Notes under the pieces: generated by a model
What the model was told of the DNA's origin: nothing
Seen by the model: the letters and a program-made list of their open reading frames with translations, nothing else
The model's database searches: none
Shown: positions 27,570 through 36,303 of the stretch, one piece after another
Position numbering within the stretch: position 1 is the first letter of the stretch
Layout: the number at the start of each line of letters is the position of its first letter
Translations under genes and position numbers: made by a program
Origin: Bacillus sp. 123MFChir2
GTDB taxonomy: Bacteria > Bacillota > Bacilli > Bacillales > Bacillaceae_G
NCBI RefSeq assembly: GCF_000383235.1
Contig: NZ_KB910926.1
Coordinates: 62,001 to 126,000 of the forward strand
Reading direction: 5' to 3'
Length of the DNA stretch: 64,000 bases

Positions 27570-27938
27570 ATGAAAATTTTCTTTTTATTAGGTTGTATTG
27601 CAGCAGCATTAGCTGTTGCACTTGGAGCATTTGGAGCACATGGGCTTGAGGGGAAAATCTCAACGAAAATGTTAGATGTGTGGAAAACAGGTGTTACGTA
27701 TCAAATGTTCCATGCAGGTGGATTGTTTGTTGTTGCTTTATTAATGGATAAGATTCAATCTTCTCTTGTAAGCGCAGCAGGTTGGTGTATGGTAGCAGGT
27801 ATTGTGATGTTCTCTGGAAGTCTATACGCATTAAGTACAACAGGTATAAAATTTTTTGGTCCAATTACTCCGCTTGGCGGTGTAGCATTTATTGTAGGCT
27901 GGATTTTGCTGGGGACCGCGGTTGTAAAAGGTTTATAA
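27570..27938 (+). CDS. ywdK: DUF423-family membrane protein YwdK
   Basis: A 122-residue protein with four membrane helices. LGAFGAHGLEGKIS near residue 20 and FGPITPLGGVAFIVGW near residue 95 are the DUF423 hallmarks. The function is not established. A strong AAAAGGGG site lies before the ATG. The gap after it (27939-28070) has no feature I recognise. Confidence 0.9.
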   Translation: MKIFFLLGCIAAALAVALGAFGAHGLEGKISTKMLDVWKTGVTYQMFHAGGLFVVALLMDKIQSSLVSAAGWCMVAGIVMFSGSLYALSTTGIKFFGPITPLGGVAFIVGWILLGTAVVKGL

Positions 27939-28070
27939 AGTGAAATTTCCTCTTGGGAAGCGCCTTTTTTCCAAAAGGTTATTTGAACTAACCGGGCCCT
28001 TACAGATGGTTTGAACCTTACTTCTTTGCTTAACCTCTTACTAGCTGTTTGGGCGGGGTGAAAATAAAAC

Positions 28071-28098
28071 AAAAGCTGGCATTTGCCAGCTTTTTTTT
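28071..28098. terminator. Bidirectional terminator between ywdK and gerQ
   Basis: AAAAGCTGGCA pairs with TGCCAGCTTTT around a minimal loop, with a long T-run. Confidence 0.85.
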
Positions 28099-28099
28099 A

Positions 28100-28522
28100 T
28101 TATCTTGGAGGGTAAGTTGCTGGTTGCTGTGTGGGAAAGTAGATGATTTCTCCTGGAAATTCCACATAATCAAGATAAATCATAAGTAGTAAATAACGTT
28201 TTCCGGATTTAGGTTCACTGAGAATGATATGATCGCGTCCTGCAGCTTCAATGACACCCGTATAGGATTGTGTACCAAGTGTGCTGCCGCGCTCATATGT
28301 CATGAATATAGTCGCTGTTTTTCCTTTGTTTAAACGAAGGATATTTTCAATATACGATTGCTCAAGTGGGAGCATTCCTTGAGAAACGGCGAGTTGTGCT
28401 TGTGCAGCTTGCGGCGTCGGCGGCATTTGTTGTTGTCCTTGTTGTCCTGGCTGCGGTTGCATATATCCGCCAGATGGTTGATAAAACCCTCCCCCATAGT
28501 ATGGGTTTTGTTGCTGTGCCAT
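28100..28522 (-). CDS. gerQ: Spore coat/germination protein GerQ
   Basis: A 140-residue protein. The first 50 residues are low complexity, rich in Gln, Pro, Gly and Tyr (MAQQQNPYYGGGFYQ). The rest is a conserved domain (SYIENILRLNKGKTATIFMTYE to YLDYVEFPGEIIYFPTQ). GerQ is a coat protein crosslinked by transglutaminase and needed for the cortex hydrolase CwlJ to act in calcium-dipicolinate germination. cwlJ lies immediately upstream on the same strand, as in B. subtilis. Confidence 0.95.
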   Translation of the reverse strand: MAQQQNPYYGGGFYQPSGGYMQPQPGQQGQQQMPPTPQAAQAQLAVSQGMLPLEQSYIENILRLNKGKTATIFMTYERGSTLGTQSYTGVIEAAGRDHIILSEPKSGKRYLLLMIYLDYVEFPGEIIYFPTQQPATYPPR

Positions 28523-28548
28523 ACGAAATCCCTCCTCTTTTCAGTTCA

Positions 28549-28971
28549 CTAATACACACTTGGACAGTCTCCAGCACTTGGCTGGAAAAAGCAATGGTTT
28601 TTAAAACGACCAGAATTTTCTTGATTAAACCAAGTTGGCGGACATTCACCCCCTGGCCTAAAAAACCATAACGAAAAATTAGCGGGCCAGAATCGTTCCC
28701 CTTGAATCGTACGTCTTGCCAGAGCGATATCACTTTCACGGGCACGCTGATAAAAGTAACCTTTTTGTGTAGCCTCAAATCCACCAGGACTTTGAAATAC
28801 CATTTGGCGAAGGTTTCGGACCTTTTTAAAGTCTAAGCAATTCCCTTTTACGCGATTGACGCCGACATTTCCAACCATCAGCATTCCTTTAGGTCCTTCT
28901 CCTTCTGCTTCTGCCCGCATTAACCTGGCAAGTAGTTTTACATGTTCTTCTGTATAGGGAATAACAGCCAT
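28549..28971 (-). CDS. cwlJ: Spore cortex-lytic enzyme CwlJ
   Basis: A 140-residue Hydrolase_2 (SleB/CwlJ) domain protein without a signal peptide. LLARLMRAEAEGEGPKGM carries the proposed catalytic Glu, followed by VGNVGVNRV, QSPGGFEAT and a Cys-containing C-terminus. It degrades spore cortex peptidoglycan during germination. The ATG at 28971 has GAGGTG upstream; a longer frame to 29073 has no site. It forms a bicistron with gerQ, 26 bp apart. Confidence 0.95.
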   Translation of the reverse strand: MAVIPYTEEHVKLLARLMRAEAEGEGPKGMLMVGNVGVNRVKGNCLDFKKVRNLRQMVFQSPGGFEATQKGYFYQRARESDIALARRTIQGERFWPANFSLWFFRPGGECPPTWFNQENSGRFKNHCFFQPSAGDCPSVY

Positions 28972-29090
28972 CTGTTTCACCTCTTTTATTACTCTGCTAG
29001 AGAAAAGGAAGTGTAGAACAATTACTAATTCATAATTATGAAAAAGGGGGGGCAGATATGACAACCAAACCATGTTTTAATATTTATCTC

Positions 29091-29272
29091 TGTAAATATA
29101 AACTGAAATAAAACCCTCTCTTTTAGGTAGGCGAGAGCGTCCGGCCGTGCAAAGAGGGGGTCAGGGCCTTTTCATGCCACATGCAACGTTTAAAATAAAG
29201 GGAGAAAGCAAGTAGCAGGCATTTTCTTGCTGCATAGCAGCGACTTATATGTTGAAAAATTAAAGTGGATGT
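29091..29272 (-). repeat. Family A repeat, reverse copy 6
   Basis: AAAACCCTCTCTTTTAGGTAG, CGTCCGGCCGTGCAAAGAGG, GCCACATGCAACGTTTAAAA, CAAGTAGC, TGCATAGCAGCGACTTATATG and AAAGTGGATGTATT mark it as the complement of the consensus. The left end is more degraded than in other copies. Confidence 0.75.
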
Positions 29273-29321
29273 ATTACTACTCATAAGAAGTAAAGAATAC
29301 GCTGAGGAAGATTTGGATAAT

Positions 29322-29349
29322 AAAAAGCTAGCAAATCTGCTAGCTTTTT
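29322..29349 (-). terminator. Terminator of the D,D-carboxypeptidase gene
   Basis: AAAAAGCTAGCA pairs perfectly with TGCTAGCTTTTT around AATC. Confidence 0.85.
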
Positions 29350-29350
29350 A

Positions 29351-30625
29351 TTATCCGAATAATTTTGACCATGTATTAGAGAAGAAGTCTCCAATGGATC
29401 GCATCGTTAATACGAACCAATTTGCTTTTTCCACTTCCTCTGTTGTTTTTACATCGAATTTCATTTGTTTACTGCCATTAAGGAAACCATATTGATCAGT
29501 AGATTCTAAAACAAGTGAGCCTACTTTGGCATCTTTGTTCACAGGTGCAACTAAGCTTCCATCTTCGGACATTGATTTGTTTGCTTCATAGGAAATTTTG
29601 TAAGGAGATTTACTTCCCTTTTTTGTGACTACCGTTATCTCTTTTTCAGGTGTCACAGCTACCGTATCTTCTTTTCCTTTTACGACAGGAATCGTATTAT
29701 TTTTATCTATTTTCAACTTCTGTTTTTCAAAGTTCTTAAAACCATACTCCATTAATGCGCGAGATTCTATAAAACGCTCATCCATTGATTTTGTTTTAAT
29801 AATAACGGAGATTAGGCGTAAATCACCGCGTTTGGCTGTAATGGTAAAGCAATACCCAGCTGAATCAGAACTTCCTGTTTTTAAGCCGTCTGTTCCTTCA
29901 TATGCAAATGCAGCGCCAGGTAACATCCAATTCCAGTTTTCCATACGAATGGGGCGCGGATGATTATCTGGGAAGTTTCTGAACCTTTGTTTTGTATCTT
30001 CCAATATTTCTGGATATTTTGTCATAATTGTTCTAGATAAGATTGCCATGTCTCTAGCTGATAAAGAGTTTTCACCGTTCGGATCTGTTCCTTCCGGATG
30101 CTTTCCTTTTAAATCAGCATTATTTAATCCTGTAGCATTTACAAATTTATATTTTTTTAACCCTAATTTTTTTGCATGTTCATTTGCGAGATTTAAGAAA
30201 TTCTTTTCACTTCCTGCAAGAAGTTCGGCAAGTGCAACACTTGATCCGTTTGCTGAGAAGACAATAATAGAATGATATAATTCTTTAACTGTATATTGTC
30301 GTCCCTTTTCAAATGGAACATTGGAAAATTCGTTGTTACGGGAAATCTCGTAAGCATAATCAGAGATATTCACTTTTGTATCCCAGGTAATTTTCCCTTC
30401 TTTAATGGCTTCTAAAACGGAATATATAACTATGAGTTTTGACATACTAGCAATTGCAAGTAATTCATCGGGGTTTTGCTCGTGTAGTATTTTTCCTGTA
30501 TCTGCATCAAACAGAATAGCAGCAGCGGCTTCAATATGTATGTCTTCTTTGGCATAAGAGGGAGTTGCTCCTATGAAAGAAAACATGAGTGTAAGCCCTA
30601 ATAAAATAGATAACATTTTCCTCAT
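29351..30625 (-). CDS. D-alanyl-D-alanine carboxypeptidase (low-mass PBP, DacA/DacF type)
   Basis: A 424-residue serine peptidase S11. A signal peptide (residues 1-25, cleavage after SYA) is followed by the active-site SMSK (S60-K63), SAN (124-126) and KTG in DGLKTGSS (about 248). A C-terminal PBP5-like beta domain and a final amphipathic helix (FVLTMRSIGDFFSNTWSKLFG) probably anchor it on the outer membrane face. It trims pentapeptide stems in peptidoglycan. Paralogues are common in the group, so no symbol is assigned. It is monocistronic. Confidence 0.92.
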   Translation of the reverse strand: MRKMLSILLGLTLMFSFIGATPSYAKEDIHIEAAAAILFDADTGKILHEQNPDELLAIASMSKLIVIYSVLEAIKEGKITWDTKVNISDYAYEISRNNEFSNVPFEKGRQYTVKELYHSIIVFSANGSSVALAELLAGSEKNFLNLANEHAKKLGLKKYKFVNATGLNNADLKGKHPEGTDPNGENSLSARDMAILSRTIMTKYPEILEDTKQRFRNFPDNHPRPIRMENWNWMLPGAAFAYEGTDGLKTGSSDSAGYCFTITAKRGDLRLISVIIKTKSMDERFIESRALMEYGFKNFEKQKLKIDKNNTIPVVKGKEDTVAVTPEKEITVVTKKGSKSPYKISYEANKSMSEDGSLVAPVNKDAKVGSLVLESTDQYGFLNGSKQMKFDVKTTEEVEKANWFVLTMRSIGDFFSNTWSKLFG

Positions 30626-30766
30626 AATAAATTATCACCTTCGCATCGTTATTAGCATGTAGCTTGTACTATTCTAACATGAGTTTGAATATGGAAAGAT
30701 TACAATTTTGTAAGCAACTTGGATATTTTTTCTATTTTATTAGAGTTTCCTATTAGATAAAACAGC

Positions 30767-30796
30767 AAAAAAAGGGCGATTTTCGCCCTTTTTTGT
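30767..30796 (-). terminator. Terminator of hemQ
   Basis: AAAGGGCGA pairs with TCGCCCTTT around TTT, with A and T runs outside. Confidence 0.85.
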
Positions 30797-30798
30797 TG

Positions 30799-31542
30799 CT
30801 ATACGTGTAAAAATTTTACGACTTTTTCGCTTGGTAAAATGTTTCCAACAAAGAATGTTCCAAACTCACCATAGCGTGCACTTACTTCATCAAAGCGCAT
30901 TTCATATACAAGCTTCTTAAATTGAAGAATATCATCGGCAAATAATGTTACGCCCCATTCATAATCGTCAAAGCCTACAGAACCAGTAATAATTTGACGT
31001 ACTTTTCCTGCATATTGGCGACCAATTTTTCCGTGGCTATACATTAATTTTTTGCGCTCGTCCATCGGTAACATGTACCAGTTGTCTTCGCCTTGACGAC
31101 GTTTGTCCATTGGATAGAAACAAACGTGGTTTGCTTTTGGCAATGTTGGGTATAGACGCGCAAGAATTTGTGGATTTTGATATGGATCTTCTTCAGCAGG
31201 AAGATAGTTACTTAGCTCCACAACAGATACGTAAGAGTATGCAGGAAGCATATACTCTGCTAATGTTGTTTTATTGAATTCGGCTTCAATTTCATTTAAT
31301 TCTTCCATTGTTGGACGTAAAATCATGAACATAATATCAGCCTTTTGTCCAACAATTGTATATAGGGCATGGCTACCTTGTTTTGCAGTTTCTGTTTTAT
31401 TCCATTTTTTAACGATGTTTAAAAATTCAAACATTGCTTGCTGACGTTCATCACTGGACAATGTTTTCCATGCTGCCCAGTCCATAGAACGGAAATCGTG
31501 TAAACAATACCAACCATCTAACGTTTTTGCTGCTTCACTCAT
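30799..31542 (-). CDS. hemQ: Coproheme decarboxylase HemQ
   Basis: A 247-residue chlorite-dismutase-fold protein. The residues known to matter in HemQ are at expected places: Tyr143 (CFYPMDK), Lys147, and the proximal heme ligand His170 ([14 protein letters not shown]). It converts Fe-coproporphyrin III to heme b, the last step of the Gram-positive coproporphyrin pathway. The ATG at 31542 sits seven bases after GAGGTG; a GTG at 31551 overlaps that site. It is divergent from pta, as ywfI and pta are adjacent in B. subtilis. Confidence 0.95.
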   Translation of the reverse strand: MSEAAKTLDGWYCLHDFRSMDWAAWKTLSSDERQQAMFEFLNIVKKWNKTETAKQGSHALYTIVGQKADIMFMILRPTMEELNEIEAEFNKTTLAEYMLPAYSYVSVVELSNYLPAEEDPYQNPQILARLYPTLPKANHVCFYPMDKRRQGEDNWYMLPMDERKKLMYSHGKIGRQYAGKVRQIITGSVGFDDYEWGVTLFADDILQFKKLVYEMRFDEVSARYGEFGTFFVGNILPSEKVVKFLHV

Positions 31543-31766
31543 TAGATTCACCTCGAATAGTCAAGTTTTACACGTTAACTATATCATATATAGATGAAAA
31601 AGCATGTATCTTAGTCTTAGGCGCACAAAATTGTCACATTTTATGGCGGAATTTTGGGAAAATATAATCATTTTTATTTTATCAATTTTTTAGAAGCAAT
31701 ACGTTTAAAATAGAGGTAAAAAGCGGTATTCTTAAATATGGATTTCAATTCGTAGGAGGGTTATTA

Positions 31767-32738
31767 GTGAGCGATTTATTTATAACAGTAAAAGAAAAAG
31801 TTCAAGGTAAAGGCATTTCTATCGTACTTCCTGAAGGTACTGATGAAAGAATTTTAGGCGCTGCAGAGCGTTTAGCAAAAGAAGAATTAGTAAAACCAAT
31901 CTTAGTTGGTAATAAGGAAGAAATTAGCGCGAAAGCTGCTAGCATGAATTTAACATTAGCAGGTGTTGATATTTATGACCCAGCTACATACGAAGAAATG
32001 GATGCAATGGTAGCATCTTTCGTTGAACGCCGTAAAGGTAAAGCGACAGAGGAATCGGCTCGTGAAATCTTAAAAGACGAAAACTATTTCGGTACTATGC
32101 TTGTATACATGGGGAAAGCACAAGGCTTAGTAAGCGGTGCAGCTCATTCTACAGCTGATACAGTTCGTCCAGCACTTCAAATCATTAAAACAAAACCAGG
32201 CGTTACAAAAACTTCTGGCGTATTTATCATGGTACGCGGCGATGAGAAGTACGTATTCGCTGACTGCGCAATCAACATTGCACCAAACAGCCAAGATTTA
32301 GCTGAAATTGGTATTGAAAGTGCAAAAACTGCTGAATTATTCGGTATTGACCCACGCGTTGCAATGTTAAGCTTCTCTACAAAAGGTTCTGCGAAATCTC
32401 CAGAAACAGAGAAAGTTGTAGAAGCAACTCGCATCGCGAAAGAAATGGCACCTGAATTAACATTAGACGGTGAGTTCCAATTTGATGCTGCATTTGTACC
32501 ATCTGTAGCAGAAAAGAAAGCACCAGGTTCTGTTATTAAAGGTGACGCTAACGTATTCGTATTCCCAAGCTTAGAAGCTGGTAATATCGGCTACAAAATT
32601 GCACAACGCTTAGGTAACTTCGAAGCAGTGGGACCAATCTTACAAGGCTTGAACATGCCAGTAAATGATTTATCTCGCGGTTGTAACGAAGAAGAAGTGT
32701 ACAAGCTTGCTTTAATTACAGCAGCACAAGCGCTATAA
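31767..32738 (+). CDS. pta: Phosphate acetyltransferase
   Basis: A 323-residue single-domain phosphotransacetylase. LPEGTDERILGAAERL at the N-terminus, GLVSGAAHSTADTVRPALQII (about residues 124-144), TSGVFIM, and the C-terminal PVNDLSRGCNEEEVYKLA are typical. It interconverts acetyl-CoA and acetyl phosphate. The GTG start has an AGGAGGG site. Codon choice looks biased towards highly expressed genes. Monocistronic, followed by a strong terminator shared with lipL. Confidence 0.96.
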   Translation: MSDLFITVKEKVQGKGISIVLPEGTDERILGAAERLAKEELVKPILVGNKEEISAKAASMNLTLAGVDIYDPATYEEMDAMVASFVERRKGKATEESAREILKDENYFGTMLVYMGKAQGLVSGAAHSTADTVRPALQIIKTKPGVTKTSGVFIMVRGDEKYVFADCAINIAPNSQDLAEIGIESAKTAELFGIDPRVAMLSFSTKGSAKSPETEKVVEATRIAKEMAPELTLDGEFQFDAAFVPSVAEKKAPGSVIKGDANVFVFPSLEAGNIGYKIAQRLGNFEAVGPILQGLNMPVNDLSRGCNEEEVYKLALITAAQAL

Positions 32739-32743
32739 TTATG

Positions 32744-32777
32744 AAAAAAATCCCCGCATCATTTGCGGGGATTTTTT
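32744..32777. terminator. Bidirectional terminator between pta and lipL
   Basis: AAAATCCCCGCA pairs with TGCGGGGATTTT around a five-base loop. Confidence 0.9.
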
Positions 32778-33621
32778 ATTTTTCTAATACAAGTGCTTTA
32801 TTATTGCGGTCAATTATGCGTTGTAAGTGATGCTCATATAGCGGTACTTCATCTACTGTTAGCTGTGACGGCGTTAATTGCGGCGTAAAACGCTGTAATG
32901 TTTGTAAAAGGCGCATCATTAAATCTTGTACAGTAATTTCTTCACCAAGTAGTTCAGATAGTGAAGCCATTGTACTTGGTACAATTTCAGGATACGTAAA
33001 TCTAGTTTCCTCACCTTGAATGGCTAAGTTGTAAAAATCACGAACAAGTGCTGCACGTGCAGAGCCACTTTCGGAAGCACATAAGTAAATTTGTACTGCA
33101 ACACCACCGCGAATACGGCGCTGTGAAATACCAGCAAATTTTTTATCGTTAATACTTAAGTCATAGCTGCCAGGACAGTAAGAACCAACGATTTCTTTTG
33201 CCTCAATATTAACAGGGTAATCTGTCAACATTTCTTTAATTAAATGCCACATTGTATCGTAGCCAAGATCGATATCGATGCCTTTATCTGTTTCCTGGAA
33301 TAGAAGTGATACATTTAAAACCCCTTCATCAAGTACGACTGCAAGACCACCTGAATTACGAACAATAACATTGAAATTCTTCTGTTTTAAAAAAGAAATC
33401 CCTTCCTGTAAATGAGGAAGACGAGAATCTTGAATACCAAGAACAATTGTATTGTGATGAACCCAAGAGCGCATTGTTGCAGCAGATGTACCGTTGCCAA
33501 CGGTTGTACATAACGTATCATCCATTGCGAAAGACTGCAGCGCATGAAATTGTGGACCTAAGCTTGATTGATCAACAATGCGCCACTCTGGCTGAGATAA
33601 AATCGAACGAGAATCGCTCAT
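32776..33621 (-). CDS. lipL: Octanoyl-[GcvH]:protein N-octanoyltransferase
   Basis: A 281-residue cofactor-transferase (LplA/LipB fold) protein. The [21 protein letters not shown] block (about residues 88-108) and the catalytic Cys149 in [25 protein letters not shown] match LipL (YwfL) of B. subtilis, which moves octanoyl groups from GcvH to other E2 proteins. The C-terminal helical part is also typical. The pta-lipL neighbourhood is conserved with B. subtilis. Confidence 0.93.
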   Translation of the reverse strand: MSDSRSILSQPEWRIVDQSSLGPQFHALQSFAMDDTLCTTVGNGTSAATMRSWVHHNTIVLGIQDSRLPHLQEGISFLKQKNFNVIVRNSGGLAVVLDEGVLNVSLLFQETDKGIDIDLGYDTMWHLIKEMLTDYPVNIEAKEIVGSYCPGSYDLSINDKKFAGISQRRIRGGVAVQIYLCASESGSARAALVRDFYNLAIQGEETRFTYPEIVPSTMASLSELLGEEITVQDLMMRLLQTLQRFTPQLTPSQLTVDEVPLYEHHLQRIIDRNNKALVLEK

Positions 33622-33669
33622 GTAAATAACCCCTTATCTATAAAATGACAATATTTATTATAGCAAAAA

Positions 33670-33854
33670 AGAGTGATTTTATAAAAACGGACAAACAGCC
33701 ATTTTATTTTGGGAGGGCGAGAGGAACTGGCTATGCATAGGAGCGGTCAGAGCCATTTTCAGCCACGTGCTAGGATTAAAACAAAGGGAGAAAACGAGTG
33801 GGGGCACTTTTTGTTTGGGTTAGCGGTGATTTATAGGTTGAAAAATTAGAATAA
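33670..33854 (-). repeat. Family A repeat, reverse copy 7
   Basis: GGGCGAGAGGAACTGGCTATGC, ATAGGAGCGGTCAG, AGCCACGTGC and TTAGCGGTGATTTATAGG keep the family A order, although the ends are degraded. It fills the gap between lipL and the rsfA terminator. Confidence 0.75.
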
Positions 33855-33881
33855 AAAGGATGCTACGACAGCATCCTTTTT
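33853..33881 (-). terminator. Terminator of rsfA
   Basis: AAAAAGGATGCT pairs perfectly with AGCATCCTTTTT around ACGAC. Confidence 0.85.
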
Positions 33882-34560
33882 ATTCTGCAATCTTTTCTAA
33901 ATTTCCATTTCGATCCATACGAAATGATGTTTGTGTACGCTCTTCGTCGTCCATTAGTGCCAATTTACGTGCACGGTTCATAATTTTCATGAGCGTCTCG
34001 TAATCTTCTTGAACGGTTGTTGATTGCTGTTCTAATTTTCCTACCTTCTTTTCTAGTTCATCATTTCTTCGCATATACTCAGCGATGTCTTGTTTCAATC
34101 TCTCATTCTCTCTTTCGAGTGCGGATACTTTTACATTGGAAGCTCCGAGAGATTGTAGAAAATGGATAACGTCATGCATCGTAATGGAAGAATTTGTTGG
34201 TATTGCTTGCGTGGTCTGAATGGGTTGAACAGGCTGCTCAATCTCGATACTAATATTTTCGTCAACTGATGCATTAGATGAAATTGGCGGTGTATATAAA
34301 AGGCGCTTTTTTGTTTGTTCGCCCCCATTTGCACGCATTTTATCTTTGCGATGTTTTTTCGCAAGTTGTAATGCTTGATCGTAACTATAGCGTACAACAG
34401 CATTCCAGCGGAAACCGCAAGCTGCTGAGGTGCGATTTAATTTATCACCAACTTCTTCAAAGGCATTTAATTGTGTACTTCCTTCGCGAACGTGACGTAA
34501 AACGGTTTCGGCAAGAAGTAAGTCATCTTCTTCAGTCCAAGCATCTTGTCTTACTTTCAT
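33880..34560 (-). CDS. rsfA: RsfA-family transcriptional regulator
   Basis: A 226-residue protein. The N-terminal Myb/SANT-like segment [21 protein letters not shown] to [12 protein letters not shown] (residues 1-52) is the RsfA-family signature. A variable Pro/Thr-rich middle and a coiled coil at about residues 150-195 ([17 protein letters not shown]) follow. B. subtilis RsfA (YwfN) is a forespore regulator that tunes sigma-F genes, and several paralogues occur in the B. cereus group. The ATG at 34560 follows GGGAGAT; the upstream in-frame start lacks a site. Confidence 0.85.
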   Translation of the reverse strand: MKVRQDAWTEEDDLLLAETVLRHVREGSTQLNAFEEVGDKLNRTSAACGFRWNAVVRYSYDQALQLAKKHRKDKMRANGGEQTKKRLLYTPPISSNASVDENISIEIEQPVQPIQTTQAIPTNSSITMHDVIHFLQSLGASNVKVSALERENERLKQDIAEYMRRNDELEKKVGKLEQQSTTVQEDYETLMKIMNRARKLALMDDEERTQTSFRMDRNGNLEKIAE

Positions 34561-34796
34561 AGATTCATCTCCCTTTCTTTTTATCAATATCTTATTTTTA
34601 GAATGGACAAAATGCATTGCTTTTATACAAAGCTGCCAAAATTATGGTAGATTTTGAGTGAAAATATGTTTATATGCCATTTGTTTCTTACAGGAAGAAA
34701 ACTTGCATCACATCGAAAAGAAGGGTAAAATACCATTTAGTGTTTATTGTTATATGTACTTGAGAAAAGTTTCAAATAGAGGAAGTGTTATATACA

Positions 34797-35021
34797 ATGG
34801 GAAACGAATTTCGTGTGTGTGATGATTGTCAGGCAACGAATATTAAGACGTTAGTACCGCGTTTAAAGAAAATAGATGAATGTGCAGATATTCAAATTGG
34901 TTGTCAATCATATTGCGGTCCTGGTCGTAAAAAATCATTTGCATTTGTAAATAATCGTCCAGTTGCAGCGCCAAATGAAGATGAACTAATTCAAAAAATT
35001 GAAGCAAAGTTAAACAAGTAA
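34797..35021 (+). CDS. YuzB-like DUF1450 protein
   Basis: A 74-residue Cys-rich protein. Paired cysteines in [10 protein letters not shown] and [19 protein letters not shown] suggest metal or iron-sulfur binding or a thioredoxin-like fold, as in DUF1450 proteins. The function is unknown. The ATG has AGAGGAAG upstream; a GTG at 34785 is less likely. It stands alone. Confidence 0.85.
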   Translation: MGNEFRVCDDCQATNIKTLVPRLKKIDECADIQIGCQSYCGPGRKKSFAFVNNRPVAAPNEDELIQKIEAKLNK

Positions 35022-35047
35022 AAAGATACGATGCTGTATCTTTTTTG
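35021..35047 (+). terminator. Terminator after the yuzB-like gene
   Basis: AAAAGATAC and GTATCTTTT arms with a six-base loop, followed by a T-run. Confidence 0.75.
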
Positions 35048-35089
35048 TTTTGTGAAATGCAACAAAGTTTTATATAGCAAAATTAGTGG

Positions 35090-35119
35090 TTGACAAATTT
35101 CAGTTTATGTTTGTAGAAT
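35090..35119 (+). promoter_or_regulatory. Sigma-A promoter of the siderophore uptake operon
   Basis: TTGACA, 18 bp, TAGAAT. Two Fur-like boxes lie downstream of the -10 element. Confidence 0.7.
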
Positions 35120-35134
35120 AAAAGAGATCGATAT

Positions 35135-35149
35135 TGAGAATCGTTATCA
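35135..35149 (+). promoter_or_regulatory. Fur box 1
   Basis: TGAGAATCGTTATCA matches the 7-1-7 Fur consensus TGATAATnATTATCA at 12 of 14 informative positions, just after the promoter. Iron repression is expected. Confidence 0.8.
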
Positions 35150-35191
35150 AAAATCAAGTTGTATTCTTGATTTTCTTTTTTTGCCCCTTAA

Positions 35192-35206
35192 TGAGAATGA
35201 ATTTCA
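35192..35206 (+). promoter_or_regulatory. Fur-like box 2
   Basis: TGAGAATGAATTTCA lies within the larger palindrome GAATGAATTTCATTTTC, 39 bp before the first permease start. It is a weaker match than box 1. Confidence 0.5.
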
Positions 35207-35244
35207 TTTTCTTGTTATACATATTGAAAGTTAGGATGTTGTAG

Positions 35245-36303
35245 ATGGAAGTGAGTATGAGAAAGGTTTACGAAGAAGAATCAGTAGACAGAAAAGAGAT
35301 AAAAAGCCGTCCACTTATCGCCGTGATGATTTTAATCGTTGGAACCGCTTTACTAGCTTTAAGTATGGCGGTTTCTATTTCATTTGGTGCTGCTAATATT
35401 AGTTTAAAAACGGTATGGCAAGCTGTATTTCAGTTTGATGCATCCACTACATATCATAGTGTGATTCAAGAATTGCGTCTTCCAAGGGCAATTGGAGGAG
35501 TAGTTGTAGGGGCGTTTTTAGCAGTATCTGGTGCAATTATGCAAGGGATGACGCGAAACCCACTTGCATCTCCATCACTTATGGGGATTACAGATGGAGC
35601 GGTATTTGGCATCGCAATCATGTTTGCATTCTTTCCAAACTCACCATATGTAATGTTTGTAATTGCTTCTTTTATCGGTGCAGCATTTGGTGCAAGTATT
35701 GTATACGGAATTGGAGCAGCGTCTCCGGGCGGATTAACACCAATTAAGTTAGCGTTATCTGGTGCAGCAATTAGTGCCTTACTAGGCGCAATTTCATCTG
35801 GGATTGCCTTATATTTTAATCTAGCGCAAGAAGTTAGTATGTGGCATGCAGGCGGCGTTGCTGGTGTGAAATGGCTGAGTTTAGATATGTTACTGCCAGT
35901 GGGTCTTGTTTGTCTTATTATTGCGATTATACTAGCGAGGTACATTACGATTTTAAGTTTTGGTGAAGAAATTGCCATTGGTCTTGGACAAAATACGAAG
36001 CTCATTAAATTTATTGGAACAATTCTTGTACTTGTGCTAACAGGTAGTGCTGTTTCCATAGCTGGGTCTGTTGGATTTGTTGGTCTTGTTATTCCGCATT
36101 TAACACGTTTTCTTGTGGGGTCAGATTATCGCTGGGTAATCCCATGCTCTGCAGTTTTAGGGGGATTACTTATTGAGTGTGCTGATATAATCTCACGTAT
36201 CATTAATCCGCCGTTTGAAACGCCAATTGGCGCTGTAACAGCAATGGTTGGTGTACCATTCTTCCTCTACTTAGCACGTAAAGAAGGGAGAGGGAAAATG
36301 TGA
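35245..36303 (+). CDS. FecCD-family siderophore ABC permease, subunit 1
   Basis: A 352-residue membrane protein of the BtuC/FecCD fold with nine or ten helices. QELRLPRAIGGVVVGAFLAVSGAIMQG, RNPLASPSLMGI and the C-terminal GSVGFVGLVIPHLTRFLVG are the family signatures, including the EAA-like loop that contacts the ATPase. It pairs with the second permease, overlapping it by 4 bp. The promoter carries Fur boxes, so ferric siderophore import is the likely role. Whether the substrate is a hydroxamate or catecholate cannot be told. Confidence 0.92.
   Translation: MEVSMRKVYEEESVDRKEIKSRPLIAVMILIVGTALLALSMAVSISFGAANISLKTVWQAVFQFDASTTYHSVIQELRLPRAIGGVVVGAFLAVSGAIMQGMTRNPLASPSLMGITDGAVFGIAIMFAFFPNSPYVMFVIASFIGAAFGASIVYGIGAASPGGLTPIKLALSGAAISALLGAISSGIALYFNLAQEVSMWHAGGVAGVKWLSLDMLLPVGLVCLIIAIILARYITILSFGEEIAIGLGQNTKLIKFIGTILVLVLTGSAVSIAGSVGFVGLVIPHLTRFLVGSDYRWVIPCSAVLGGLLIECADIISRIINPPFETPIGAVTAMVGVPFFLYLARKEGRGKM

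Noticed and set aside
28362-28784. 140-codon minus-strand frame across the gerQ-cwlJ junction
   Set aside because: It overlaps both real genes out of frame; gerQ and cwlJ are clear homologues.
29265-29495. 76-codon plus-strand frame
   Set aside because: It lies at the end of a repeat, across a terminator and antisense to the carboxypeptidase, with no ribosome site.
31680-31766. cre (CcpA) site before pta
   Set aside because: The best candidate around AAAAAGCGGTATTCTT departs from the consensus at several conserved positions.
35466-36059. 197-codon minus-strand frame
   Set aside because: It is the antisense shadow of the FecCD permease, a common artefact in genes rich in hydrophobic codons.
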